The notes below the pieces were generated by a model. The model was not told the origin of the DNA, did not search any database, and was given only the letters and a program-made list of their open reading frames with translations. A program made the position numbers and the translations under genes. Positions 45,011-56,049 of a DNA stretch of 64,000 nt are shown one piece after another; the stretch's first letter is position 1, and each line of letters begins with the position of its first letter. The stretch is from Liquidambar formosana (taxonomy: Eukaryota > Streptophyta > Magnoliopsida > Saxifragales > Altingiaceae), in the NCBI GenBank assembly GCA_039720395.1, contig CM077834.1, positions 6,530,607 to 6,594,606 on the forward strand. The letters run 5' to 3'.

Positions 45011-48000
45011 CATGGGGAACAATATATAACACGTCATACCGACATATGAAGATAAAAATTCCAACTACATTGATTACTCTATTCAACTTCAATGTAATTT
45101 TCATAAATCAGGCAGGAATGCCCGTCAGACTGTAAAGAACTCATCAAAATCAATGCTAGAGCTACAGAGGAGTATGCATTAGCCAATAGTCTCAGCAAAC
45201 CATTAATGGGGTGTTTGGGTATTACAACATGAGAAATTAATGGCCTAATATTGTGTTACATACGAAATTGAAATAACCCATTTCATTTTTGTATTTTTCC
45301 CCCTGTTTTGGTTTGTGTGTGTGTGTGTGTGTGTGTGTGAATATGGTGATGTGGTTGGAGTCTTCATATTGCACTACCAACTTGGGTGTACTAATCCTAT
45401 GCGGAAAATACAAGAAGGGAGTGGTTGAATTTTCAAGGGAACGCTTAAAATGTCCGGACTAAATTCGTCAATATTCATCCTAAGAAGTTGTCATTGTCAA
45501 GAATCATTGATTTATTCCAGTTCCACATATATATATATAGAGAGAGAGAGAGATCGATCGAGAGAGAGAGAGAGAGAGAATAGAGTTCTTACTTATGAGG
45601 GTGGAAGAAGGGCAGCAAATTAGCAGTGGGAGATTGGGCAAGTCGCCGACCGTACCGCCAGCACTAACTCGCACGAGAGAGAGAGAGAGAGACTCGGCGA
45701 TACTGGCAAATAAAATTCCTGTCATCCTTACATCCTAGCAACGAAATTGGAGAAGTGGGATTTGGGACCCTTTTGGAAATATAGAAGAGAGACCGCAGTA
45801 CCCTGCATTACCACCTTCCCGAATAGATCATGCTATAGGGAGAGCTTCACCCTCCTGTGAGCTAATTGTTTTTTTCTTACTTTTTTTTATTTTTTGTGGG
45901 GTGCACGTGTGAGCTAATGGTTGGTTTACAGTGGTCCATACCTCTTAAAAATGCAATTTATTTATCATTGCGGATTGGTCAGCAGCTAAGCCTTGAGCAT
46001 ACCTTTCATATTATCGTTTTAATTTATTATATGTCTAAGTATCAAAGCGTCTTATATGAGTTGTTAAGAGGTTAATCTGAATTAAATTTTAGTGAGATTA
46101 AGATCTAAAATACCTTTAATCTTTAATTTAAAATAATAATAATAATATGACTTATTTTATAATTATTAAATTTTTATAGGCAAATTTTAATTTAAAAAAT
46201 TTAACCTAAAAAGGGTGATAAGATTATTGCAAATTGCAATGGCTGCTTGCAAAATAAGCCATAGAGGGAGTCCCAATCTCGAATGAGCAAGTGGTTGGTT
46301 GACCCAGTGACATGTTAACTAGCAAGCATTAGCTTCTCTTTATAATGCAAGATTTAATTTAAGCTATCATTGTGAAAAGAATAATTTTAAAATAAAAACG
46401 AAAGAACAAAAAATTTTAAAAATAAAAATGAGATAACTTGAGATGATCAAGCTACATTTCATTGATCAGTTTGAAGCAAAAAAAAAAATAATAATAATAA
46501 TAATTCATTGATCCATCCTTCCTTTTCTTTATTCAAATGGTTTGAATCCTCTACACAATTTGGGATTCATTGATAGAGAATTTAGGTTAGGAATTTTTAA
46601 TTCTCAAGAAATAATTTGAAATTTGATAGTTAGATTAATTGGAATTCAGGAATCACAATTCTCATGAAAGCTCATCCTCCACAAAACACAGAAATTTTGA
46701 CTCTCACCTTTAAAGTAAAGCCTAGCATTGACTAGGTGTCACCTAAAGCCCTAAAGGTGTCATTAACACACCCCTAGCACATTTCATCCCATCCCAATAA
46801 ACATACATATTATGATTGGAAGAGTCGTCAAGCAATAAGCTCTACTGAAATTTTTTAAAATTGGCCAGGACTGTCAACCTAACTAATTTCCTAAGTACAA
46901 GAAAGATTATCATTTACTCTACCTAAATAAACATTTAAGATAAACTTAATTAACGGGCAATTTTAAGAGGGAATGAGAAGTCGAGCAGGAGATCGTCAAC
47001 ATCTTCTAGCATATGTCCTAGAAACCAATTGATTAAATTTTGTTCATAAGAAGAGGGCCGGGGAATAATCTAGAAATCATAATTCGGAGAAGTGATTAAC
47101 ACATTGTTGCACAAATTCACCCATTAAATACTATAAAATCAGAAGACTTTTTTTTTTTTTTTCCCTCTCTTTCTTTTTTCCATTTTTGTGGTACGATTTC
47201 CCTTTCATTTTCCTACCGACAAAACTTTGCATCAAATGAATCTGACTAGATCGGTTCCATTATAATTAAAAATAACCTATGTGCTCCAATCCCATCAGAT
47301 AAATTTTCTTGTGCCTATCCTCTTTAGTATACTAATCCCTCGGGTGTGGACTAGAATGCACAGCACGTACATCATGCCTTCTAATTTTGTTATTTCACAT
47401 ACAATTATTTGTTCATTTAAAAAATTTAAGGCATACAATTATCTTACTTCCTACGATCGATATTGAAAAATTACAATTAAAACACAATTGTTTTGTCAAA
47501 GTACTCGAACAATATGGGATGAGATGAGTACGCTTTATTCCTAGCTTAAATTTTTCTAATTTGGTGTGCACCTAAGACCTCATTGTGCCCTCTTCTTATA
47601 TTTCACCAATCATGCATGTGCTAATCACGTAACAGGTGAATGTGAGAGGAGGGCACATTGCACCCAATACGCATAATAATTTCTCGCTCACTAAGGGAAA
47701 TGTAAAGATTTTTCCGATTAAATTAAGGGTGGATTATGGTTTCTTTTTGTACTCATGTAGTGAGATATTATCGTTCTCTTCTTACTGTTTGTTGCTTTCT
47801 TTTGTCCCATAGAATTGCCTTCAAGGCTCATGAACTACACAACAAGATTAGCCCAAACCCATCACAAATCTGATACTGCTTTCATCCCACAAAAATAAGC
47901 ATTCTTTAATTTTTTGGCTGTTCCAAAATGTTTGTCAATTTGAATAGTCAAATTATAAACTTCTTTTATTTTCTCATTTTATCTTTTATTACATCAAGAA

Positions 48001-48499
48001 TTACTTTAAACACAACCAACGCATTGATAGTAGGATAAGGGTATTTTTGGAAATAAAAATTGAATGAATGACAAATGAATACATTAATTGAGTTTCTTAA
48101 TCTGCCTGCTTTTTCTAAGAAGCTTATCTTTATGGGACGGAGGAAGGAAAAAGTAAATTTAATCTCAAGTCTTTAAATTAGACTTTACAAGCTAACCAAC
48201 TCCGTCTAAGAAGATTTAGAGTCAATTTGGTTATCTCATGATGTCGGAGTCATTCCATTTCATTTTATATAGTGCTCAAGGTACAAATCGCAAATGCATC
48301 TTTGTCTGATTAAATCAATCGTCATAATTGACACTATATAAACAATTTTAAGAATTCATAAAATGCCACCGTTTAAGAACTCCTACCAATAATTTAAAAT
48401 GACAACTTTCCACTCTCTTGAACTCCCACGTTTACAATGATAAGATTTGTTTACAAAATTTTACGCGAGATACAATAAAAATAATTCAAATTTCATGGG
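45011..48499. other. Intergenic region without recognisable genes
   Basis: About 3.5 kb AT-rich DNA. It holds a GT microsatellite (45314-45339), TA and AG microsatellites (45530-45580), poly(T) at 47150-47163 and a small imperfect hairpin at 47566-47668 (TGTGCCCTCTTCTT against AGGAGGGCACATTG). No frame has a recognisable domain. Confidence 0.5.
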
Positions 48500-49308
48500 A
48501 CAACCAACCTGCAGACCCTTCATCATCATCATAATAAATAAAAGGCAAACCCAAAACTGGCTACAGATGTGGCATATTCACAAAAACACCCTGACAGAGA
48601 GTGAAAATACCACATTAACCATTGAAAACCAAAGCCTACTTCACATTCTACTCGTGCGTTCGTTTGACTGACAGTATTTTGTTCCTGTAATTTCACTCCA
48701 ACAGCCAAGACCCAACCCCACAGACAGACGAGAGAGATAGAGATAGAGTCACTTTCCATTCAGAAACGCTGTACCGTCGAAGTCCAAACACCACCCCCAT
48801 TCCATTTATTTCATGGTTTCAATTCTAAAAACGTCATGTGGAGGAAAAGCTAAGCAATATATACCAAACAACGCCCTCCCATCTGCATTTTCTCTCATTC
48901 TTTTTCTTTCCCAACGTCCCTCCTTCAAAACCAAGCCATAACCAAACCTACAAAATCCGACACATGCTCCTCTCTCTCAGTCCAATGTCTCTATCTCCCA
49001 AACAACTCTTCAATCGCCTGTAAAACAAATAATATATTAAACCCAATACACCATATGACCTTGTTTTACATCTGACCTAAATGCTAAGCAAGGTTAGGTA
49101 GGTGACCGATAGCAACCTCGAACACCACCAAGTCCTTCCTTTTACAGCATACCCCCTTTACATGGTTTCTGTGCAATTCAACTCGGTTTCTTCCTTGAGT
49201 GATTGCCACATGAAATAACTTTCGAAACAGCCGACCGGGTTTCTCTGTGACTTTTTCTCTTTTCTTCTTTTTTGCGTTGTTGGGTTTTGCTTGTAGTTTT
49301 GGTCCAAA
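48500..49308 (+). promoter_or_regulatory. GAUT12 upstream region with MYB AC elements
   Basis: Exact AC-type elements, the binding sites of secondary-wall MYBs: ACCAACC at 48503-48509, and on the minus strand ACCTACC (49097-49103) overlapping ACCTAAC (49093-49099), about 205 bases before the ATG. SMRE-type ACCAAAC occurs at 48863-48869 and 48941-48947. Family knowledge: GAUT12/IRX8 is a secondary-wall gene under NAC-MYB46 control, so the density fits. The transcription start is not determinable here, and the nearer sites may lie in the 5' UTR. Confidence 0.5.
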
Positions 49309-52300
49309 ATGCAGCTTCACATATCGCCCAGTTTGAGGCACGTAACGGTTTTTCCTTCTGGGAAAGGTGTGAGGGAATTTATCAAGGTGAAGGTTGGGTC
49401 GAGAAAGGTGTCGTATCGGATGGTTTTCTATTCGCTTTTGTTCTTTACGTTTCTTCTCCGGTTTGTGTTTGTTTTGACGGCCATGGATACCATCGATGGA
49501 GAAAGCAAGTGCTCTACTATAGGTACACAATTTTTTCTCCTCCGACCCTCCTCCTCATTGTGCTTTCACACATACAACTGCATAAATATGTATATATATT
49601 TGACCATAGGCTATTATTTGTACTCTCTAATTCAGACAAAACTATAATAGATTGGCAGCATTGATATTAGAGTTACAGAAGAATATGTCCTAAAACTGTG
49701 AGGATTTCTAAGAAAACTTCAATTTCCAATGTCCTTCTGTAAATAAATAAATAAATATATATATATATATATATATAGATATATATATACACACATATAT
49801 ATACAATCCAATTTTAAACATTAATTAGTATTGAAATATGTAATTTTGCTTTATTATATTAAAAAAATTTTGTTTTTGGTAGTTTCGTTATGTTTTTTTA
49901 ACAAAAAAATAATAATAATAAATAATATCAAGACATCAAACTTGAAAGTATAAACTTTAAATTTATTTGGAAAATAGTTTTCGAACACACATTTCCAAAA
50001 AAAATTTTTTTACGATGTTTCCAATTTTCTTGAACTTTAAGATTTGAAAATTGTTTTTTGCAAATTCAAGATAAATAGCCCTTAGTAGTAACTGTAATGT
50101 TTGTTTGGCTAAAATCGTCCACAGTCGCATTCACTATCGAAATTTTATTCTATTTCATTTCGATTCTTTTAATTCTAGCCAAACAGCTAACGATAATTAA
50201 CGAAAGATAATTAGGGATGTCTGCATCCTTCGATCAGCACTAAAAAGTTAAAAACATTGTTTAAAGTGTTCATATATGTATTTTGGTTTTTATATACGGA
50301 AGAAGCCGTTACGACAATAGACCTTTGTATAAAAAAATTGATGCTTATTGATTAATTAATCATTTATGTTACTTCTAATGTATATATTGTTACTAGCTAG
50401 GAATCCGTATGCTCCTGTACAACCCACAAAGTAATTATGTGAATGAACCCATGGTGGACCAACGTCCCTAACAAAGTGCTAGATGAGTTTACATATATAC
50501 CCCGACTTTTCTATAAAGAATCTAACTTATGAGGAAAAGACTTTTTTTTTATTTTCTTTTTTATATTAAGTTTTTTTTTTTTTTTTTTTTTTTTTTAACG
50601 GTGGAACCATCCCACAGCAGGGTCATTTAGACCCATCCATGGAATTTAAACCTCTAGGGAAACTAGTGCAGCAACCCACCGTTACAGTTCCTCCATTTAA
50701 ATTTTAGATTTTCTTAGGAGGGAAATCGAACTCAAGACCTGTACGCCTAACCACATAATCACGAGTTCGTCTTACTAACTGAGCTACCCAAAATGGGTTT
50801 TATTTTAAATTATATTAGAGGAGAATCGACTTCTAAATCTAATATTACCTAAACCTTTATCGACCTCGTACCACTACTAAGCCATAAGACCAGCGACTAG
50901 GGATGAGATTTGGTTGAGCCTTTATTTATTGTTCGTAATCATATATACAATTTGAAATGAGATTTAGCACCTATATATGAATTTCATGTGAAAATTGGGG
51001 TCACCCGCCAAGTTTATTCCTGCGGTTAATGTGTTAGATTCGAATTCCTTTTAAATTCTAATATAATAATAATAATAAATTTGTTTGAAAAAGGTTTCGA
51101 AACAAAATAATAATCTGCCTCAATTTTTTTAACTTATATTTTAATCTCCTCCTGCCCAAGACTGAGCCAACCCAGCAACCACGTGGACGGGTTTATTACT
51201 TTATTATAATAAAAGACTTGGTTATATAGTCTAGTATATCTTTTCACATTTTATAATTTACAAATTTCATTATTAAAATAAATATTTAATAATTAATTTG
51301 TAAGGCATATATGACTTTCAATTCAAGGCAAATAGGCTTTCAGATGAGGTGTCCAGATCACTTTGTGTTGCACCTCCTCTTCATCAGGCAGAACCGGTGG
51401 CGGCAGATCAATGCTTTTTTTAGCTTGGGTGTTGTCCCACGGCTGTTTGAACATCTTAATCTATAGACTCCTTCCAACTTCTCCAAAATTTGGTCAAGGC
51501 TAATGAAGAGAATTCTCCCACTGATCTCATTCTTTTTTTCATCCTTTACTATTGTAATTCATGTGACAACTCATTACCAAAACAAATAAATAAATAAATA
51601 AAAAGAAAATGTAAAGTACATGATCGAAACCTTCCTAAACTATACTATAGTTTCACAAAAGAAAATATTGAGAATCCTGAATTCAGGACTCCCGAACAAA
51701 CACAATAGTGGGTCTACCATCAACTATGGGCCCACCCTTATGTCTGTTTGGGAATCTCGAATTCGGGATCCCAAGTAGCACCCTTTCACAAAACCCCAAA
51801 AAAAAAATGTCTTCTGTTTTGTAAATCCAAAAATAATAAAATAAAATAAAAAATTTGAGCAATATAACACTATCTTCTTATTCTTCTTCTTCTTCTTCTT
51901 CTTTTTCCTTTATTTATTTATTTTTTTTTGTTAACACCTTGAGAATAGTTATTGACGCAATCTTAATGTTGATGTAATGGTAGGTTGCTTGGGAAAAAGA
52001 CTAGGACCAAGGATTTTGGGAAGAAGGATCGAATCAAGTGTAATCTTCTACTCCCTATTTTCAATTTAAATTGTATTTAATTGTTTTTCTCTATTCATAT
52101 CATAAGCATAATATAATGTTGATTTTGTGCAATAGCACTTAAAAATGAAATAAATTGAAGTTTCTTTTGGTCTTTGAAAGGTCCCAGAAGTGATATATCA
52201 AGTCTTAGAAGAACCTGCAAGCAAAGAAGAAATACAAGGAGCATCCTATATTCCACAGACATTAGAAGAGTTCATGGCTGAAATAAAGCAAGGCAGATCA

Positions 52301-54049
52301 GATGCTAAGACCTTCGCTGTCAAGCTTAGAGCTATGGTACTACTACAACCTCTCTCCTCTCTCTCTCATAAAATTAACATGGGTCATCACTCATCAAATT
52401 AACATGGGTCATCATAAATTAGGAAAGAATTGTTGCCTGTATCAAATCACAACACGAACTTTTCCTACAAACTAAGCCATGATTTTTCCTAGAAGAAGTC
52501 TCAAAATCTCAAAGACTACACCATCTCACAGTAAGATTATTTGGACTCACCTATAGAAGCTAAGCCCAAAAAACAACTAGCTAAGCAATCCACTGGCAAA
52601 TTTCTCTTCTGTTGCGAAAAGTAACATCCCTCATTTGACCTTGACTTTTGCACAGGTCACTCTCCTTGAACAAAGGACAAGAACAGCCAAAATCCAAGAA
52701 TACCTGTACCGCCACGTGGCATCCAGCAGCATACCAAAGCAACTCCACTGCCTCACTCTAAAACTAGCCAACGAGCACTCCACCAATGCCGCCGCCCGCC
52801 TACAGCTCCCCTCCGCCGAATTCGTCCCTTACCTAGTCGACAACTCCTTCTTCCACTTCGTCCTCGCCTCCGACAACGTGCTCGCCACCTCCTGTCGTCG
52901 CCAAATCTCTCGTGCACAACTCTTTTCGCCCCTGAAAAAGTTGTCCTCCACATTATAACAGATAGAAAGACTTACTCCCCAATGCAAGCATGGTTCTCAT
53001 TGCACCCTTTGAGCCCAGCAATCATTGAGGTCAAGGGATTGCACCATTTTGACTGGTTTACGAAGGGGAAGGTGCCCGTGTTGGAGGCCATGGAGAAAGA
53101 TCAAAGGGTGCGGTCGCAATTTAGAGGTGGGTCATCGGCGATTGTGGCCAATAATACAGAGAAGCCTGTTGTCATTGCTGCCAAGCTGCAAGCACTTAGT
53201 CCCAAGTACAATTCACTGATGAACCATATAAGAATACACCTACCAGAGGTAAAGCCCTTTTGATAAAACACTGGATTATCTCTAGTTCTATATTTAGTGC
53301 TAATTTTGCTTAGTCTCAAATGTTTTTTTTGTTTTTTTTCCTCCCCCTTGCAGTTGTTTCCCAGCCTCAATAAGGTGGTCTTCCTTGATGATGACATCGT
53401 GATTCAGAGTGATCTTACGCCTCTTTGGGACATCGATATGAATGGGAAAGTTAATGGAGCGGTGGAAACATGTAGGGGAGATGATAAGTTTGTAATGTCC
53501 AAGCGGTTAAAGAGCTATTTGAACTTTTCCCATCCACTAATAAAGAAGAATTTCGATCCTAATGAATGTGCATTGGGCTTATGGTATGAACATATTCGAC
53601 CTTGAGGCTTGGAGGAAGACCAACATAAGCCAAACATACCATTACTGGGTTCAAGAGGTATCCTCCATGATACATCATACTGATATCATAAGAGAAAGCT
53701 AAATGTACTGGATGAAAGATGGTTTCAAATTAACCTTGTTATACTCTGTTTTTCACTCTGCAGAACTTGAAATCGGACCTGAGTTTGTGGCAGCTGGGGA
53801 CATTACCACCCGGTCTTATAGCATTCCATGGTCATGTCCACATTATCGATCCCTTCTGGCACATGCTGGGTCTAGGGTACCAGGACAATACAAGCCTTGG
53901 AGATGCTGAAAGCGCCGGGGTCATCCATTTTAATGGCAGAGCAAAGCCTTGGCTCGAGATAGCATTCCCTCAACTTCGAACATTGTGGGCTAAGTATGTC
54001 AACTTTTCAGGATAAATTCATCAAGAGCTGTCATATTAGGGCATCTTAG
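49309..54049 (+). CDS. GAUT12: GAUT12/IRX8 galacturonosyltransferase-like gene with four 1-base insertions
   Basis: GT8-family Golgi type II protein needed for xylan/secondary-wall synthesis. Exons by homology and splice sites: 49309-49522, 51984-52039, 52181-52336, 52656-53248, 53354-53657, 53764-54049. Features: cytosolic N-terminus MQLHISPSLRHVTV, transmembrane segment about residues 39-58, IPKQLHCLTLKLANEH, DDD motif in VVFLDDDIVIQ, and HFNGRAKPW near the end. Ignoring four extra bases, the model gives 534 codons and ends HIRAS-stop (54047-54049); Arabidopsis GAUT12 has 535. The extra bases are T at about 52893, C in 52929-52932, T at 53573/53574 and G at 54010/54011. As written, the frame breaks in exon 4 and the last exon stops at 54015. 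All four are insertions, so consensus error or very recent inactivation are both possible. A SINE lies in intron 1. Confidence 0.93.
50571..50794 (-). mobile_element. tRNA-derived SINE in GAUT12 intron 1
   Basis: Minus strand begins GGGTAGCTCAGTTAGTAAG (pol III A box), then TTGAGTTCGATTTCC (B box) about 45 bases later, an unrelated body of about 140 bases, and a tail of about 26 A (poly(T) 50571-50596). Head, box spacing and tail define a full-length tRNA-SINE, inserted antisense to GAUT12. It is not a tRNA gene: acceptor-stem pairing and cloverleaf are lost. Confidence 0.8.
51670..51775. repeat. Small inverted-repeat element in GAUT12 intron 1
   Basis: GAGAATCCTGAATTCAGGACTC and CCGAACAAACA on the left pair with TGTTTGGGAATCTCG and AATTCGGGATCCC on the right, forming a hairpin of about 40-bp imperfect arms. 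No coding capacity. Likely a MITE. Confidence 0.5.
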
Positions 54050-55662
54050 CTTGGATTCTGAGAGAAATTTGTTGAACCATATTGATGATAAAAGATATGT
54101 TTGGATGCGAGGGAAATGAAAATAGGAGAGAGTTCTTCAGAAATCACAATATATATCAAGGACTGCAATGTTAACAGGAGATGATAACAGCAACAGGCTC
54201 TAAATTTTCTGAATTCTTTTTCCTTGATTGGAGTTCCCTTCTTTAATTTTTCTTTCTTTTTTAAGAAATAATTTAGTACCTTTGAATCATAAGTTTATTG
54301 CATGTACTAGAAATCTGTAAATAAATTAAATGTCATAACAATACAAGACCTCTGATTCTCGAGGCTTTTCCAAGAACTATAGCTCAAGATCATTAATTTT
54401 TTTATTATAAAATATCGTAATATTTACAAAATGAAGAGAAAGAATCACAAATATAGGTGACATTTTGTCCCACAAAACACAAATGGGCATCAGCTGATTA
54501 TGTTTTCAGGTGGATAAGTTGATTTTCTTACGTCAACGAATATGTGCACTATTCATTGTTCCCCCTTTGTGATGCCATTGTTTTAATATATACCCTCTAT
54601 TTGGTTCATGGATTCTACCAAGGAAAAAAAAAAAAAAAGAGGAAGGGAAAAAAAATGAGGAGAAAAGAAAATTAAGGAAAAGATAAAATCATATCAAGCC
54701 AAAATTATTCCAATTCTTTTTCTTCTTCTTTCAATTTTCCATTGCAACCAAATAAAGAAAAGTACAATTCTTTATACATTTTTTTTTTTTCCTTGATAAA
54801 ATCCGCTACCAAATAGAGCCTTAATGTTTTCATGTCTTAATCATAAATAAAAGGGAAATGACTTGAGGGATTTTTTTCAGCTTAGGACTAAGATTCTAAT
54901 CCATCATTCAGTGGGTGAGCGAACAAGCAATATGATCAAAAAACAAAAACAAAAACAAAAACAAAACAAAATAAGTTTCGATGAAATGAATATTAAAGAG
55001 CTTTTTACCTTATTTTCATGGATTGAACTCTGGATTTCATCTTGGCCTCTGAGGATGAAGGTTACGAATGTTAGAACCATATGAAAAAACATTTTGGCAC
55101 TTTTAAGTTATCCATGTTGTCTGTGTACCAAAATTGGGTGCAAAGGTACCGATGAAGACAGGGGTTTACATAAAGATTCATGGATATTATTGGTCCTTTC
55201 TTTAAGAAATGCTCTAAAAACCCTTAAAGGTCACATCTCAGTCTCTGGATGCTCTTCAACTAATACTCTTTTACTACATCTTCCTAGCGGCAAAGCAGAT
55301 GATACATTGAATTTATAACACAAGCTCCTAATCCTAGTGCTTAAAGAAGAGAGATCAATGTGAACAGAACAAGGAATAATTGTTCTCTGCCCTGCTTGGT
55401 TAGTTTCTTAAGGTAGATCTTTCAAGTTTCACATAGATATGATAACCAAATTTTAGAAGGAAGGGGGGGAGGGGGAGGGGGAGGGAGAGGATTTTATTTT
55501 TGTCCCACATAATTATTCAAACAAAGACTATTTCACAATTCACATACTTAAAATGCAGTGACATACAGAATTTGATGAACAATAGAAATACAAAAACAAC
55601 ATCCGCAACAGGGTTGTCATCGACAACAGCAATACTAAATAGTTTTGAAGAAGACAGAACTG
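54050..55662. other. Intergenic region between GAUT12 and the BBX gene
   Basis: The first few hundred bases should be the GAUT12 3' UTR. A polypurine G-rich tract lies at 55458-55492 and a CAAAAA repeat at 54943-54966. The short frames, e.g. 55094-55318, have no recognisable similarity. No gene. Confidence 0.45.
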
Positions 55663-56049
55663 TCAAAGAAACAGAAAAGGCCACTTCAACTTTCTCGAGA
55701 ATTTTGATTCAACCATTGAATTGCACTGCCTTCCCCCTGTCAAACTCACAATGGTAGGAAGTGCCATCTCAACTGAACTCTTGATGAGGTATCGTTCAGT
55801 GAGATTTTGACATCTCTCACAAAGCAAGCATCTTATGTGTCTGATTGCCAAGAAATTAGCTCCATGGACCAATTTGTCACATTCTCGACATAGAAACGCA
55901 TCATCTGCTTGACAGTATAATGAAGCTTTTGAGCCACAGAGCTCACAGTACAACTGGTCCATGGTTCTATGGCATGAGATCACCTCCATGGGGATCTCAT
56001 ACCCACCAATACTGATCTGGTTTCTGCTTTCATATTTACCTCTGCACAT
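55663..56049 (-). CDS. BBX30/31-like B-box microProtein (miP1 type)
   Basis: 128 aa, one exon. N-terminus MCRGKYES as in miP1a/miP1b. A single B-box zinc finger: C35, C38, C46, C54, C57, H62 and H71 in CELCGSKASLYC, DDAFLCRECDKLVHG and FLAIRH. No CCT domain and no second B-box. The protein ends in PFLFL (124-128), equivalent to the PFVFL motif through which miP1 proteins recruit TOPLESS. Family role: it binds B-box transcription factors such as CONSTANS and forms repressive complexes in flowering and light responses. Start taken at the first Met because MCRG is conserved. The gene stands alone; upstream (56050-58370) is free of genes, leaving space for regulation. Confidence 0.85.
   Translation of the reverse strand: MCRGKYESRNQISIGGYEIPMEVISCHRTMDQLYCELCGSKASLYCQADDAFLCRECDKLVHGANFLAIRHIRCLLCERCQNLTERYLIKSSVEMALPTIVSLTGGRQCNSMVESKFSRKLKWPFLFL

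Noticed and set aside
49084..49664. Long frames on both strands over GAUT12 exon 1
   Set aside because: Shadows of the exon encoding the GAUT12 N-terminus, in other frames and on the opposite strand.
50720..50790. Possible tRNA gene (A and B boxes)
   Set aside because: No acceptor-stem pairing or cloverleaf and a poly(A) tail follows; a SINE explains it.
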